NCBI GenBank assembly: GCA_022539475.1 | Contig: VCMS01000028.1 | Location: 154,534 to 218,533, forward strand | Direction of reading: 5' to 3' | Origin: Gracilaria domingensis | Lineage: Eukaryota; Rhodophyta; Florideophyceae; Gracilariales; Gracilariaceae | DNA: 64,000 bases | Shown: piece by piece, positions 38,313 through 47,565 of the stretch | How the letters are laid out: every line of letters begins with the position of its first letter | Position numbering within the stretch: position 1 is the first letter of the stretch | The notes under the pieces: generated by a model | What the model was told of the DNA's origin: nothing | Database searches by the model: none | Seen by the model: the letters and a program-made list of their open reading frames with translations, nothing else | Made by a program: the position numbers and the translations under genes

Positions 38313-38385
38313 GGGCCTGTAGCTCAATTGGTAGAGTGCTCGTTTCGCATACGAGAGGTACCGGGATCGAAGCCCGGCAGGTCCA
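38313..38385 (+). tRNA. tRNA-Ala (CGC), intronless
   Basis: 73 nt. The acceptor stem GGGCCTG/CAGGTCC carries the G3-U70 pair that identifies alanine tRNAs; the discriminator is A. Anticodon arm CTCGT-TTCGCAT-ACGAG with anticodon CGC. T arm GTACCGGGATCGAAGCCCGG. A T5 terminator follows at 38395-38399. Identical in mature sequence to the intron-containing gene at 50982. Confidence 0.98.
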
Positions 38386-38394
38386 TCCGCTCCC

Positions 38395-38399
38395 TTTTT
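38395..38399 (+). terminator. RNA polymerase III terminator of tRNA-Ala
   Basis: T5 run ten bases after the tRNA 3' end. Confidence 0.8.
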
Positions 38400-38689
38400 G
38401 TTGGCTTACGCCGCGCGTTGTCATCGCTGGCAGCCTGGCAGCGCGGCGCGGCGGATTCAAACCGTCAAATTTTTAAACTGAGCCGTTCGAACGACGCATC
38501 CAATGATCGCCGCCACGCCTGAGCCGTTCATAACTCGATGCCACGGCTACTTCCCAGTGGGAAGTTCCCACCCGCCGATCAGCGCTCTCCACGTCTCGCT
38601 ACCTATCCACCTCGCGCGCCGCCGACGTCCATCCTCCCCGTCTTCCACCCACAGCTTCCGGGCGCCCCCTCCCCCCCCCCTTCCCAATC
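38400..38689. promoter_or_regulatory. Upstream region of the PH-domain gene
   Basis: 290 bases, becoming strongly C-rich on the + strand just before the ATG at 38690 (CCCCCCCCCC near 38670-38680). Confidence 0.4.
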
Positions 38690-38721
<32 letters not shown>

Positions 38722-39745
38722 TCCGCCGCCGCCGCCCTCACTGCCGTCGCGCGCCGCCGGCACCAAGCGAACGTTGCCGCCGCCACCGCCCTCCGCCTCC
38801 TCGCGACCCGCGCTTGCGCCGAGGCCGCCGCCGCCGCCCGTCACCGATGTGTCCATGCCCACCGGCCTCACCTCCGACACCATTCCTTCCTTGCCGCCGG
38901 CGCCGACGCTTCCATCGCCTCCGTCCTCGACGCGCACCGTATTGCCTCCGCCGCCGCCGCCGCCGCCGCCGCAATTGCCGCATGCAGACCACCTTTCCTC
39001 CGACATTCACACCAAATTCCCTAGTTTCACCATGGACGTAGACGCGCCTTTGCCGGACATTACCAACCAACCCAGCGGCGTTGTCGATCGAAATGTGCCG
39101 TCCATCAGTAATAAACCGTGGGAGAAGTCCTTAGATTACGGCAAGATTGAGCATGCGGCGCGGGAAACCAATGCGTCGCATCACGAGGAGGACGACGATG
39201 ACGACCAAGATGAAATGGACATTCCGCACCGATTCACGATGCGTCCCGGCGCCGCCGCAGCTCGACTGGACCTGCAGAGATGTACCATTCGCGTACACAA
39301 GCAATTGGTGAATCAAATGCAAACAAACAGCATGAAACCGCAACCTCAACATGAAAACCGCAGCGCCACCGCGCCGTCAGCCGACGCGTCACTGTCAAGA
39401 TGTCAGGGCGAGCTGTGGTTGAAGAGTCGCTTCCCAATGATGGGATGGAAGAAACGCTACGGTAGTATTGTGGACCACTCGTATTTCGGTCCGGTTTTGT
39501 TTCTGTTCAAGTATGATGCCAAGGGCAATGTGGCGCTGCACCACAGCTTGATGATTGTTTTGGTGGATTCTCGCGTGCGACTTGGCAAGAATTCCACCAC
39601 CAAGGACAATGACTATCGCTGCGAATTCGTGCTAAGAACTACGAAGAGACGATATACGATTGCTGCCAATCATACGATGAGACGTGATTATTGGTTGAGA
39701 AACTTGGAAAGTATTCAAAAACATGCCACCACCTCATACACATGA
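38690..39745 (+). CDS. Proline-rich protein with C-terminal PH domain
   Basis: 351 residues from the ATG at 38690. Residues 4-16 are a pure proline run, with further poly-Pro tracts at 31-35, 48-52 and 90-98, of the kind bound by profilin, SH3 or WW domains. An acidic EEDDDDDQDEMD patch is near 160-172. A PH domain follows at about 235-346: ELWLKSRFPMMGWKKRYGSI (beta 1-2), FGPVLFLFKYD, then FVLRTTKRRYTIAANHT and the closing helix with the conserved Trp (RRDYWLRNLESIQKH). PH domains bind phosphoinositides or protein partners at membranes. A cytoskeleton-membrane adaptor is a reasonable guess only. Confidence 0.78.
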
Positions 39746-39924
39746 GGTTGGCGTTGTTTTTTGTTTTGTTTCTCTCAAGTTCGTTTCCCCTTGTCTTTTT
39801 TTTTGTTGCTTTTTATATGTATTGTTCGTGTTTGATGTTGTTGTTGTTGTTGTTGTGTTGTTCTAAAGCAAAATGGCTTCCGTCGACGTGTGTTTTTCGG
39901 CCGTGTATCGTACGAATACCAGTT

Positions 39925-40893
39925 CTATTGCTTTTGTTTCTTCCGTGCAAGTCGACTACTCCTTCGAGTGGCAACGTCGTCGTCGCCGCCCCGTGTGGTG
40001 CGCGCCCGCTTGGCACCCCTAGCGGGCGCTCGCTCCAGATCATGATGATGATGCTGCTCAACAAGCCTGACACTAAACGGGTCGGCATGTTTCGCGGGCG
40101 GCACAAATTTTTTCGGGAACTGTCGGTTGAGCTGTCGAGCCTCGTCAGTAGCTGCAAAGCTGCACACGGCGCACTCGTCCATGTCGTGATTTCTGGCTGG
40201 ACAATGCTGCCGTCCAAACAGGATGAGTCGCGTGTGCAAGGTAGCCCAGCTGCGGGGGTCTGGAAACCAGAGCTTGAGGCTACTCTCCGTCTTTGCGACC
40301 GACTTGGCGTTGCCGCAGCCCCAGCGACAGGCCAGGCGATGGATGTGTGTATCGACCGGGAAAGCGGGTTTGTCAAACGCCTGCATCATGACGACGGAGG
40401 CGGTTTTGTGGCCGACGCCATCCAGCTGCTCCAGCTGCTCGAATGTGTCGGGAACCTGTCCGTCGTGCCGGTCGCACAGCTTTTGGGACAGTCGCACAAT
40501 GTTGCGCGCCTTTTGAGGCGCCAAGCCGATCTGCTTGATGATGGCACGCACGGCGGGCTCGCCCAGCTGCACCATCTTGCGCGGCGTGTCGGCGCGCGCG
40601 AAGAGGTGCGGGGTGACCTGGTTGACCTTGGCGTCCAGCGACTGCGCGGAGAGAAGCACGGCGATGAGGAGGGTGTACGGGTCGGAGTGGTGCAGAAAGC
40701 CGCTTGGGGCGGTCGGGTACACGGTCTCAAGGCGCTGTTGAATGAGGGCGGCCTTGTGGCGCATGCGGCGGAGCTGCGCGTCGGGTAGGTCGCGCATGGC
40801 GACGGCGCGGAACGGGCGCGGCGCCTGCGGCGGGCGGAGGCGCGGGAGGCGCGGGAGGCGCGGGAGGGGCGCGGCGAAGGCGAGGCGAAGCAT
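39925..40893 (-). CDS. NTH: Endonuclease III (NTH), DNA glycosylase/AP lyase
   Basis: 322 residues from the ATG at 40893; a second ATG at residue 33 would remove a possible transit peptide of Arg/Pro/Leu repeats. It removes oxidised pyrimidines in base excision repair. The helix-hairpin-helix is LDGVGHKTASVVM (157-169) with catalytic Lys163, and Asp181 follows in FPVDTHIHRL. The usual [4Fe-4S] spacing C-x6-C-x2-C-x5-C is not present: only C231, C241 and C244 occur. The segment FGRQHCPAR and the VDTHIHRLACRWG context recall a bacterial subfamily (Bacteroidetes, Chlamydiae) without a full cluster, so bacterial or organellar ancestry is possible. The C-terminal 70 residues are basic (RSSRLARKKQKQ). 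Confidence 0.94.
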   Translation of the reverse strand: MLRLAFAAPLPRLPRLPRLRPPQAPRPFRAVAMRDLPDAQLRRMRHKAALIQQRLETVYPTAPSGFLHHSDPYTLLIAVLLSAQSLDAKVNQVTPHLFARADTPRKMVQLGEPAVRAIIKQIGLAPQKARNIVRLSQKLCDRHDGQVPDTFEQLEQLDGVGHKTASVVMMQAFDKPAFPVDTHIHRLACRWGCGNAKSVAKTESSLKLWFPDPRSWATLHTRLILFGRQHCPARNHDMDECAVCSFAATDEARQLNRQFPKKFVPPAKHADPFSVRLVEQHHHHDLERAPARGAKRARTTRGGDDDVATRRSSRLARKKQKQ

Positions 40894-41016
40894 GGGCGGC
40901 GGCGGGGGGTGTGGAGGTTAGCCTTTTACATTCGTAGTGTATACATGTGGCAAGAGTTATGAAGGAGAAACAAAGCTGAGCGGGAGGCGGACAAAAAAAG
41001 AACAAAAGATACAGCG
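40894..41016. other. Short spacer between NTH start and cyclin 3' end
   Basis: 123 bases; the NTH promoter must lie here or in the cyclin 3' end. Confidence 0.5.
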
Positions 41017-41676
41017 CTACTTGCTCAGCGCCAGCTGCACGAGGTAGCTCTCGATGTGCGCGTAGCGCTCGGCGCTGACGAACAGCCGGTGGTCCAGCAG
41101 CGTCAGCATCTGCCGCTCCAGCATGTTCATCTCCGACGTCGACGCCACGCCGCCCACGCTCGCGTAGTGCGCGTTGGTGTACGACACGTCGTCGTGCCAC
41201 TTGGCCGCCAGCACCATGGCCGTGCACACCAGCCGGTGCACGTTGTAGTCGTTGACGCTCATCTTCTGGTTGGCCTCGATGCGCAGCAGGTACACGAGCG
41301 CCAGCGGCACGCACGCCTTGCTGCAGTGGTTGAACTCCAGCAGCCGGCGGCAGTAGTAGCTCATGGTGAAGCTGGTCTGCTTGGTCGGGCAGAAGAAGAA
41401 CGCCAGCGGGTCCGAGCAGCTCGGCAGCGCGCAGAACGCCGCGTTGTTGCACACGTGCGTCACCACGCACGCAAACGCGTCGGCCAGCCGGTGCACGTCC
41501 ACCATCTCCACGGAGACGCCGCGCGCGCGCGCGAGCGGCGAGGCGCCCAGCCACATGACGGAGGTGGGCGACGCGTCGGCCGCGCCGGCGCCGGCGCCGG
41601 CGCACGGCGGCGGCAGCTGCCGCAGCGGCAGCGCGCGCAGCTGGCGTGTGGACGGCGGCGGCGGTCGGGCATCCAT
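41017..41676 (-). CDS. PHO80-like (P/U-type) cyclin
   Basis: 219 residues from the ATG at 41676. Cyclin-box features of the PHO80/CYCU family: FTMSYYCRRLLEFNHCSKAC (about 103-122), VYLLRIEANQK with the conserved Arg at 132, NVHRLVCTAMVLAAKWHDD (145-163), then YASVGGVASTSEMNMLE (171-187) and LTLLDHRLFV (191-200). In yeast such cyclins partner the CDK Pho85 and control phosphate response, glycogen or polarity; in plants and algae they link nutrients to the cell cycle. The first 40 residues are Pro/Ala-rich and disordered. The frame is open far upstream in GC-rich promoter, but family similarity starts after this ATG. Confidence 0.9.
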   Translation of the reverse strand: MDARPPPPSTRQLRALPLRQLPPPCAGAGAGAADASPTSVMWLGASPLARARGVSVEMVDVHRLADAFACVVTHVCNNAAFCALPSCSDPLAFFFCPTKQTSFTMSYYCRRLLEFNHCSKACVPLALVYLLRIEANQKMSVNDYNVHRLVCTAMVLAAKWHDDVSYTNAHYASVGGVASTSEMNMLERQMLTLLDHRLFVSAERYAHIESYLVQLALSK

Positions 41677-42156
41677 GGCGTCCGCGCGCGCACAGCTGCG
41701 CCGCCACGCCGGCCTGCTCGCGGCGCGGCCGCGCGCGCGCCTAAATACGCGCGCCGCAGACGCGATGCGCGCCACGGCCGCGCGCGTGTCAGCGGCGCGC
41801 GGCGCGTCTGGTCTGATGGATAGCGTCATGCGATGCGGCAAATCGTTCTGCACCCGTTTGCACGCGCCGCGTGACGCGCGCGCCACGTGACCGCCGCGCG
41901 CTGGCTGAGCGCCCGGCTTACAACGGCGCGTGGCTGAGCGCGCGCCGCGCGCCCGCGCAATTCCAATTCCGCGCCACGCTTTTGGCGCCAACCGCGCACG
42001 CTTGGGCGCCGCCTGTCGCGCCCCGCCGCCTCCGATTGCGCGCGCCGCTGTCCCGGCAAGTTCGTCCCGGCCCCCAACCGCCCTTCCCGCCTCCCCCCCA
42101 TTCCCCCCCGCCTTCCGCCTCCCGCCTTCCCGGCCCCCCCCGCTCGCCCCGCGCGC
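41677..42156. promoter_or_regulatory. GC-island divergent promoter, cyclin and coiled-coil gene
   Basis: 480 bases with dense GCGCGC and C-rich runs close to the + strand start (CCCCCCATTCCCCCCC near 42095-42110). No TATA box. Confidence 0.5.
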
Positions 42157-43191
42157 ATGGTCGTCCACGCGCCGTCCTCTCCCAGGCGCGACCCCGCGCC
42201 GCCGCCGCAGGCCGCTGTGCTCGACTGCCTGCGCGCCGAGAAGGCCGCGCTGCACCACCTCATCCAGCTGGGCGCGCACTCCACCGTGTCCAACGCGCAG
42301 CAATGCAGCCTCTCGCAGGCGCGCATTGCCTCGATGGGCGCGCTGCAGCGCTTTCAGATGGCCGAGCAGAAGCTCGCCTTTCTTCGCCGCGTCGGCGCGC
42401 TGGATCGACGTGTGCACGCCGACGCCGTGCGCCTGCGACAGTTGGCGGCGCGCGCCGAGCAGGGTGACCTTACGGCGCGACAGCTTCGAAGCCGTTTGCA
42501 GCTTCAGGACCAGCAGCATCAGCGCGTTGCGCAGTCGTATCAGCAGTCCATTCATCACCTCAAGCGGGAGCTTGAGCGCCACCAGCAACTCGTGCAATCG
42601 CTTGAAAAGTCTGTTGCCCAGCTCAAGCAAACCATCTCCGAGCAGCGACAACAGCAGCGACAACAACAACAACAAGCACAGCAAGATCAAGAGCAGCAAC
42701 AACCACATCCGTTTGAAGCCAGCTCCTTTCTCAATCACGCTCGCCTGTTATCGCCCGCCCCGCTCGCCCCGTTGGACTCTACCTCTGAGTCTCGTAGCCG
42801 GAACACTGACACATTACCTTTTGATCACCAGAACACCCTCACCAACATCACGTCGCTTCACCGACGTCTCAACACCGAGTCCGACCAACAGCAACAACTG
42901 TCGTCGCCACATCCGCCTGAACCATCACAGCCGTCTGAGCCATCTCATCCGTCTGAACCATTGCCCACCAACTCCGCTTCGAAACCCACCGCCAAATCGG
43001 TTAGGAAAAGCCCTCGTTCTAAATCCACCCCCAAGCACGCCGTGGCCGTCTCCAAGCAAGCAACGCCGCCGTCCATTCGAAAAAACTCCGCTCGCCGAGG
43101 TGGCCGCAAAAAGGTTGTGCTGGCAAACCGAGTCACCAGAAACAGTCGAAGACAAACGCGCGCTTCTTTTAAACTCAAATCGCAACGTTAG
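42157..43191 (+). CDS. Coiled-coil protein with basic C-terminus, unknown
   Basis: 344 residues from the ATG at 42157. Residues 60-175 are a long helical coiled coil (LKRELERHQQLVQSLEKSVA near 133-152) ending in a Gln-rich run (QQQRQQQQQAQQDQEQQQ). Residues 225-275 are Ser/Pro/Thr-rich with PSEPS-type repeats. Residues 280-344 are strongly basic (SVRKSPRSKSTPKHA, RRGGRKKVVLANR), suggesting DNA, RNA or chromatin contact and nuclear location. I recognise no family. Confidence 0.65.
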   Translation: MVVHAPSSPRRDPAPPPQAAVLDCLRAEKAALHHLIQLGAHSTVSNAQQCSLSQARIASMGALQRFQMAEQKLAFLRRVGALDRRVHADAVRLRQLAARAEQGDLTARQLRSRLQLQDQQHQRVAQSYQQSIHHLKRELERHQQLVQSLEKSVAQLKQTISEQRQQQRQQQQQAQQDQEQQQPHPFEASSFLNHARLLSPAPLAPLDSTSESRSRNTDTLPFDHQNTLTNITSLHRRLNTESDQQQQLSSPHPPEPSQPSEPSHPSEPLPTNSASKPTAKSVRKSPRSKSTPKHAVAVSKQATPPSIRKNSARRGGRKKVVLANRVTRNSRRQTRASFKLKSQR

Positions 43192-43426
43192 CGTCCCCCC
43201 CCCCCCCTCCCACAACAAAGCAACAAGAGACAGCTACCCGTGGCACCGAAGGTACATTGTACTTTTGTTTATTGCGCGTGCGTGTTTTTGAGCAGTTTAG
43301 AATTAGTAGATAGGATATTGCTTTCGATCAATGCTTTTGATAAACGGTGCTTGCAATACGGCAAAGAAGGGGGGGCGACGGCAGACGGTACACAAAAAAA
43401 GTTAGAGCTCAATCAGCACCACGTCA
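43192..43426. other. Convergent spacer
   Basis: 235 bases, C12 run at 43195-43207, no gene. Confidence 0.6.
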
Positions 43427-44482
43427 TCAAGCATTGATGCGCGTGTACGAAGTACGATTGGGCACCCTCGACGGCGTAGGCGCCACAAAAAGCGGCGAAA
43501 GCCAGCACACACCAAACAACAACACAAACAGCAAAGCAAACAAACCAGCGATCCAGCTGAGGACGCGATATGGCTTACGCTCGTCTGCAGCGTCGTTCCT
43601 GTCGTCGGCAGGCTGTGTAGAGTCGTCGCGATCACTGGCTCCATGGCTCCAGTACGGGATGAGAATGGGTTGCTCAGGATCGCAACAATCAGAATGGTTG
43701 GCAGAGCACGTTGGAGAACAGTTAATGGTATCGAATCGCGTCTTGTGTAGACAGACGTGAACGGCGCTCAGCATGGTGGTGTTGGTCACGCGTTCACATC
43801 GCATGCGAACGTGATAGCCACCCGTAGCCTCGTCCAACGCGCTCTGCACAAGGTGGAAGTCATGAGCCTTGTTGGCACTTGCGACGACGCCATGAGAGTT
43901 GAGCGATCGCAAGAAATCGTACCGTCGGCTGAGCTCGAGCACCTTCTTGAAGTAGGTGCGCAGGCCCAACCCAGAGCATGTTCCATGCAACAACCACTGC
44001 CTCCTCCACAGCGCAGGCTCGTCGGCGTGATCAAAGTCCGGCCAGTAGCGCCGTAGCGCCGGTGCAATGTCGAAGATGGTGGACAGCGAAAAGGAGCCCG
44101 AGCAGCACGTGGGCGACGCGCTCAACTCGTGCGAGGTGGGCCACAGTCCGGCAACGACGAAGGCCAGCGGCGGGTACTGACAGATGGGCGCACGCGACGA
44201 CAGCAACGAACAGGACGAAAACGGCCACTGCAACGAGAGCACGTACATGTCGAAAATGGCTCGCGGCGGAGGCATGGCTGTCTCATTGGACGCGCAGACG
44301 CGGTCGGCGCCCGGCGGCAACGGCGACGGCGACGGCGACGGCGGCCGCGGCGACGGCGACGGCGGCCGCGACGGCGGCGGCCGCGGCGACGGCGACGGCG
44401 GCGACGCCGCGCGCGCCGCCAGCGCCACGGAGGCGGCGCACGTACACGCGAGCAACAGAGCGAGCGGCGACGCGCGACGCAT
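43427..44482 (-). CDS. Membrane-anchored RNase T2-like protein, probably catalytically inactive
   Basis: 351 residues from the ATG at 44482. Signal peptide (about 1-24), then an extensin-like Ser/Pro linker (27-57), then an RNase T2 fold: DMYVLSLQWPFSSC (78-91), VVAGLWPTS (109-117), LWRRQWLLHGTCSG (158-171), with many cysteines as in secreted T2 enzymes, and a QPILIPY strand (271-277). A membrane span at about 310-333 and a short cytosolic tail follow. RNase T2 enzymes normally carry HGLWP and HEWxKHGTC; here the first His is Ala111, the His-Glu pair is Arg161-Gln162 and the Lys is Leu165; only His166 remains. It is therefore likely a cell-surface or endomembrane pseudoenzyme that may bind RNA or glycans. 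T2 family membership is secure; function is inferred. Confidence 0.9.
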   Translation of the reverse strand: MRRASPLALLLACTCAASVALAARAASPPSPSPRPPPSRPPSPSPRPPSPSPSPLPPGADRVCASNETAMPPPRAIFDMYVLSLQWPFSSCSLLSSRAPICQYPPLAFVVAGLWPTSHELSASPTCCSGSFSLSTIFDIAPALRRYWPDFDHADEPALWRRQWLLHGTCSGLGLRTYFKKVLELSRRYDFLRSLNSHGVVASANKAHDFHLVQSALDEATGGYHVRMRCERVTNTTMLSAVHVCLHKTRFDTINCSPTCSANHSDCCDPEQPILIPYWSHGASDRDDSTQPADDRNDAADERKPYRVLSWIAGLFALLFVLLFGVCWLSPLFVAPTPSRVPNRTSYTRINA

Positions 44483-44823
44483 GGCGGCGGCGGCGGCGGC
44501 GAGGGCGGCGACGCGTGCGCCGCAATGACGCGCGAGCCGCGCCCATCCGCTCGCGCCCGCCGCGCCCGCCGCTAACGTGGCCGCCGCAGCGCGCGCGCCC
44601 ACTCGCGCGTGCGCCGGTACACGTGGCACAGCCTTTTCGAAACCGCACCGAAAACATACATCCAATCAAGCCGCACATATGCGCTGTTATACTTTCGTGA
44701 GTTATCCACACTACCGCTCTACATGAGTTAGATTAATTCGCAGTTACAGGGGTACGGGTCACACGTACGATTGGTATGTTACATAAGTGAATAATAGTTA
44801 TGCTTCGCCGCCGCGTCAAGCCA
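44483..44823. other. Upstream region of the RNase T2-like gene
   Basis: 341 bases. The first 150 are GC-rich (GCGCGC) promoter-like, the rest AT-richer. It is also the 3' flank of the zinc-finger gene. No gene seen. Confidence 0.5.
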
Positions 44824-47127
44824 TCACTCGTTCAACTGCCAGTCAGACTCGCGCCACGGTTCCAGAGTTCCACCGCCTTCGAAGAGCCCGCCCCCACCCG
44901 CTGCACGGGTCGTCACCGCCGCCGAAGCCAAACTCTCCGCCAGCTCTTCCAGGCCGGGCGTCGGGCTCACCGCACTCGTCAGCATCGGCAAAGACACCGG
45001 CGGTTCGAACGGCGCCGGCGTCGACGCTCCCCTCCAACTCGGTAAGTCGCGCGTTTCGTAGTTCATCCCGCCTGTCGCGCCGCCCGCCCCCGAAAAGTCT
45101 GTGAGCGTAAGCCCCCAAGTTGATGTGGGCGCGGGCGGCGCGGGAGCGACTGGGACCGCAGCCTGCGTAGACGGAGTCATCGGAAACGGAGGTGGTGCAG
45201 ACGGAACTATCGGCGGGGAAGTTATCGGCGGAGCATCTATCGGCGGAGCATCTATCGGCGGAGCATCTATCGGCGGAGCATCTATTGCCATGGGGGTTGC
45301 CGCAGCTGAAGCCATGGCCACGGCAGTTCTAGGTGCCGAAGTCAGTCGCGCTGAACGCCCTTTCTTGCCGAATGGTGATATCGGACTCCCGCTGTTGGCC
45401 ATCGTCATCCTGTTGGAAGAGCTTGGTATCGTCTCTTCCTTCTTCACCCACTCCGCTGTTGCCACTCCTATCCGTTGTGATTCTGCTGTGCCGCGCTTAC
45501 TATGTGACCGTGAACTCATTTTCAATATCCGTGACCCGGTCCCTAGTTTTTCTGGCGTACTTCTCAGATAGCTCACTGTTTCTCGTACCTTGCTGAACCC
45601 TGGTAGCCGGTTTGATCCGGCTGGTGCTCCAGATGGCGTGATGTCAACCATACCTTCCTGTGGTTGTGTCCTCGCCGGTCTCCTATTTTGCGGTTGACCA
45701 GTCTCTTCTGGTCCTGTGCTCGTTTGCGGTTGCCATTCTTCTTCTGCTTGCCGGATCCCTTGTGCTTCTCGACCCTCTTGTGCTTGCCTGTTCTCCGGTG
45801 GTTGCTGGCCCTCAAATAGTGGCCGGCTCTGTTGTGATTGCCAGTTACTTTCCGCGTTCCAGTTTCCTTGTTGTGGCTGGCATGGTACATTCAAAACTTG
45901 TCGCTCATTTGTTATTCTCAGCGACGAGACACTTGGGAGAGTCCTTATCCTTGAATCCGGAGCTCTGCTGGTGGGATCACGGTTTGTACATTTCAGCTTC
46001 GGCAGTTCCAAATGTGCATATGGCAATTCATCCTGCTCACCCAACTTCCTGCCTCTGTTCATCTGTAGCTGCCGCTTCCTTGCCTTTTCGGCCTCCATTA
46101 TTGCCTCCGTAGTTTCTTTCGCTACTTCATCTCTGAATATCTTCACCTCTCTTCCTCGCTTCACAAGGCTAGATACTGTGGAGAATCCCTGGAGTTCATG
46201 TCCCTTCCTATTCCGATGCCAGTTGATGTGTGATACGATGCTTGACTTCCACTTATACTCCTTATAACATGAAGGGAATGGACATGCGTAAGGTGCATGC
46301 CCAGTGTGGAGTCGTTGGTGAATCTTCAGGTTGTGACCTCGTCTGAAGGACTTATGGCATACTTCACACATAAACTTGGGTAATCCCCGATGATCTCTTG
46401 GTGGACTGTCGACTTCCATTCCAGTTCGATTCGATGAATATCTCAACGATGGTGTCATTGGAAAATGTACATCTTGACGCGTCTCTACTCGTGTACTTGG
46501 CTTCGGAGCTATCCTCGCGTATGTCGAAGGGTCAATGGGTTGCTCAAGAGGGTTCCCTCCCGGCTCTCTACTGACCGGTGCCGACAGCGTTCCCATCGCC
46601 GTTAGAGAGAAAGGTGTCGGTGAAACATACGGAGCCCTAAACTCTTCGTTCAAATGTAACGGGACTGTAGAACGGTTATGTGGAACTGCAAAACGGTTAG
46701 ATGATAGCTGTCTCCCATATTCCTGGTATTCTTTGTGTTCACTTCTTTCTCGAACGCCGGCACCCACGTATGTCACAAATTCTGAATCAACACAAGGGGC
46801 TTGACTGACCCTTGTTGCGTTCCTCCCTTCGTTTTGCGGTAGCTGATGTAGTGGCTGACTGCTCGTCCCCGGTATATTGGAATCGTAAACACCGGGTCTG
46901 AAGGGAGGGGTTGTTGTGTTGGAGCCGGCTAGAGAACCCGCGTCGAGCTCCGTAGATGCTGCGTCGAATAGGGATGAACGAAACATATCGGTGTTGTCTG
47001 CTGGATCAAAGAGTAGGTCGGTGAGAGGATAGTCAACACGAGCAAATAGAAGGCTCTCAGGTGCATGTAGCTCGTTATCCAGATCCAATAACTTATCAGA
47101 CACGACGACGGAAAGGTCGGTCTCCAT
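44824..47127 (-). CDS. C2H2 zinc-finger protein, probable transcription factor
   Basis: 767 residues from the ATG at 47127. Two adjacent C2H2 fingers lie at about 252-306: FMCEVCHKSFRRGHNLKIHQ with a RLHTGHAPY linker, then CPFPSCYKEYKWKSSIVSHI ending in a WH-x3-H pair. The TGHAPY linker is close to the TGEKP type, which supports DNA binding. Flanks are disordered: Gln/Glu/Arg-rich (REAQGIRQAEEEWQPQ), Ser/Pro-rich, and a fourfold IDAPP repeat near 610-630 encoded by an exact 15-bp tandem repeat (45226-45285). Two fingers only, so a short DNA target is expected. No other domain; the regulon is unknown. Confidence 0.86.
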   Translation of the reverse strand: METDLSVVVSDKLLDLDNELHAPESLLFARVDYPLTDLLFDPADNTDMFRSSLFDAASTELDAGSLAGSNTTTPPFRPGVYDSNIPGTSSQPLHQLPQNEGRNATRVSQAPCVDSEFVTYVGAGVRERSEHKEYQEYGRQLSSNRFAVPHNRSTVPLHLNEEFRAPYVSPTPFSLTAMGTLSAPVSREPGGNPLEQPIDPSTYARIAPKPSTRVETRQDVHFPMTPSLRYSSNRTGMEVDSPPRDHRGLPKFMCEVCHKSFRRGHNLKIHQRLHTGHAPYACPFPSCYKEYKWKSSIVSHINWHRNRKGHELQGFSTVSSLVKRGREVKIFRDEVAKETTEAIMEAEKARKRQLQMNRGRKLGEQDELPYAHLELPKLKCTNRDPTSRAPDSRIRTLPSVSSLRITNERQVLNVPCQPQQGNWNAESNWQSQQSRPLFEGQQPPENRQAQEGREAQGIRQAEEEWQPQTSTGPEETGQPQNRRPARTQPQEGMVDITPSGAPAGSNRLPGFSKVRETVSYLRSTPEKLGTGSRILKMSSRSHSKRGTAESQRIGVATAEWVKKEETIPSSSNRMTMANSGSPISPFGKKGRSARLTSAPRTAVAMASAAATPMAIDAPPIDAPPIDAPPIDAPPITSPPIVPSAPPPFPMTPSTQAAVPVAPAPPAPTSTWGLTLTDFSGAGGATGGMNYETRDLPSWRGASTPAPFEPPVSLPMLTSAVSPTPGLEELAESLASAAVTTRAAGGGGLFEGGGTLEPWRESDWQLNE
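45226..45285 (-). repeat. Exact 15-bp tandem repeat, four copies, in the zinc-finger gene
   Basis: CGGCGGAGCATCTAT four times without change, coding for IDAPP units. In-frame period; copy number is likely variable between strains. Confidence 0.95.
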
Positions 47128-47539
47128 GATGATGGCCGACTTAAATAGGCAGCACTTTAGTACAGGCGGCGATGCGAGGACAACGAGAATGTAACGCTGC
47201 GCAGGAGGAACGCACGGCACGCGCAAGACGTGTTTAAACGAAACCGGCAAATACCGAGTTTCGCTATCCGGTGTTATTCACTCGCACCGGGAAGATTAAA
47301 GCACTTGCTGTAAATTTGTAGCAGAGAACTCCGAAAACGGGGGCACACGCGCAGGTTTACGAAGGAAACCGAGCGAGTTAGATGAGCAGTGCGTGATGGT
47401 GCCGCACGATTGCAAAACGCAGTTTGGACAAGGCGGAGATTCAGTGGGACGCCGAGGCTTATCGATCCTTCGCAATGAAGCAATGACATGTCTCGTGCTT
47501 CAGGTTTCTCGTTTTTGTTGCACACAAGCCCGATGAACA
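47128..47539. promoter_or_regulatory. Upstream region of the zinc-finger gene
   Basis: About 410 bases; an open frame on the minus strand (47274-47540) has no recognisable content. Confidence 0.4.
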
Positions 47540-47565
47540 TCTGTGTCGTAGTGACGACAGGCGCG

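Noticed and set aside
41930-43291. Overlapping + strand frame of 453 codons across the coiled-coil gene
   Set aside because: Ser/Pro/Arg-biased; the frame starting at 42157 shows heptads and a coherent basic tail instead.
47274-47540. 88-codon minus-strand frame upstream of the zinc-finger gene
   Set aside because: No similarity and no supporting signals; likely chance in promoter DNA.
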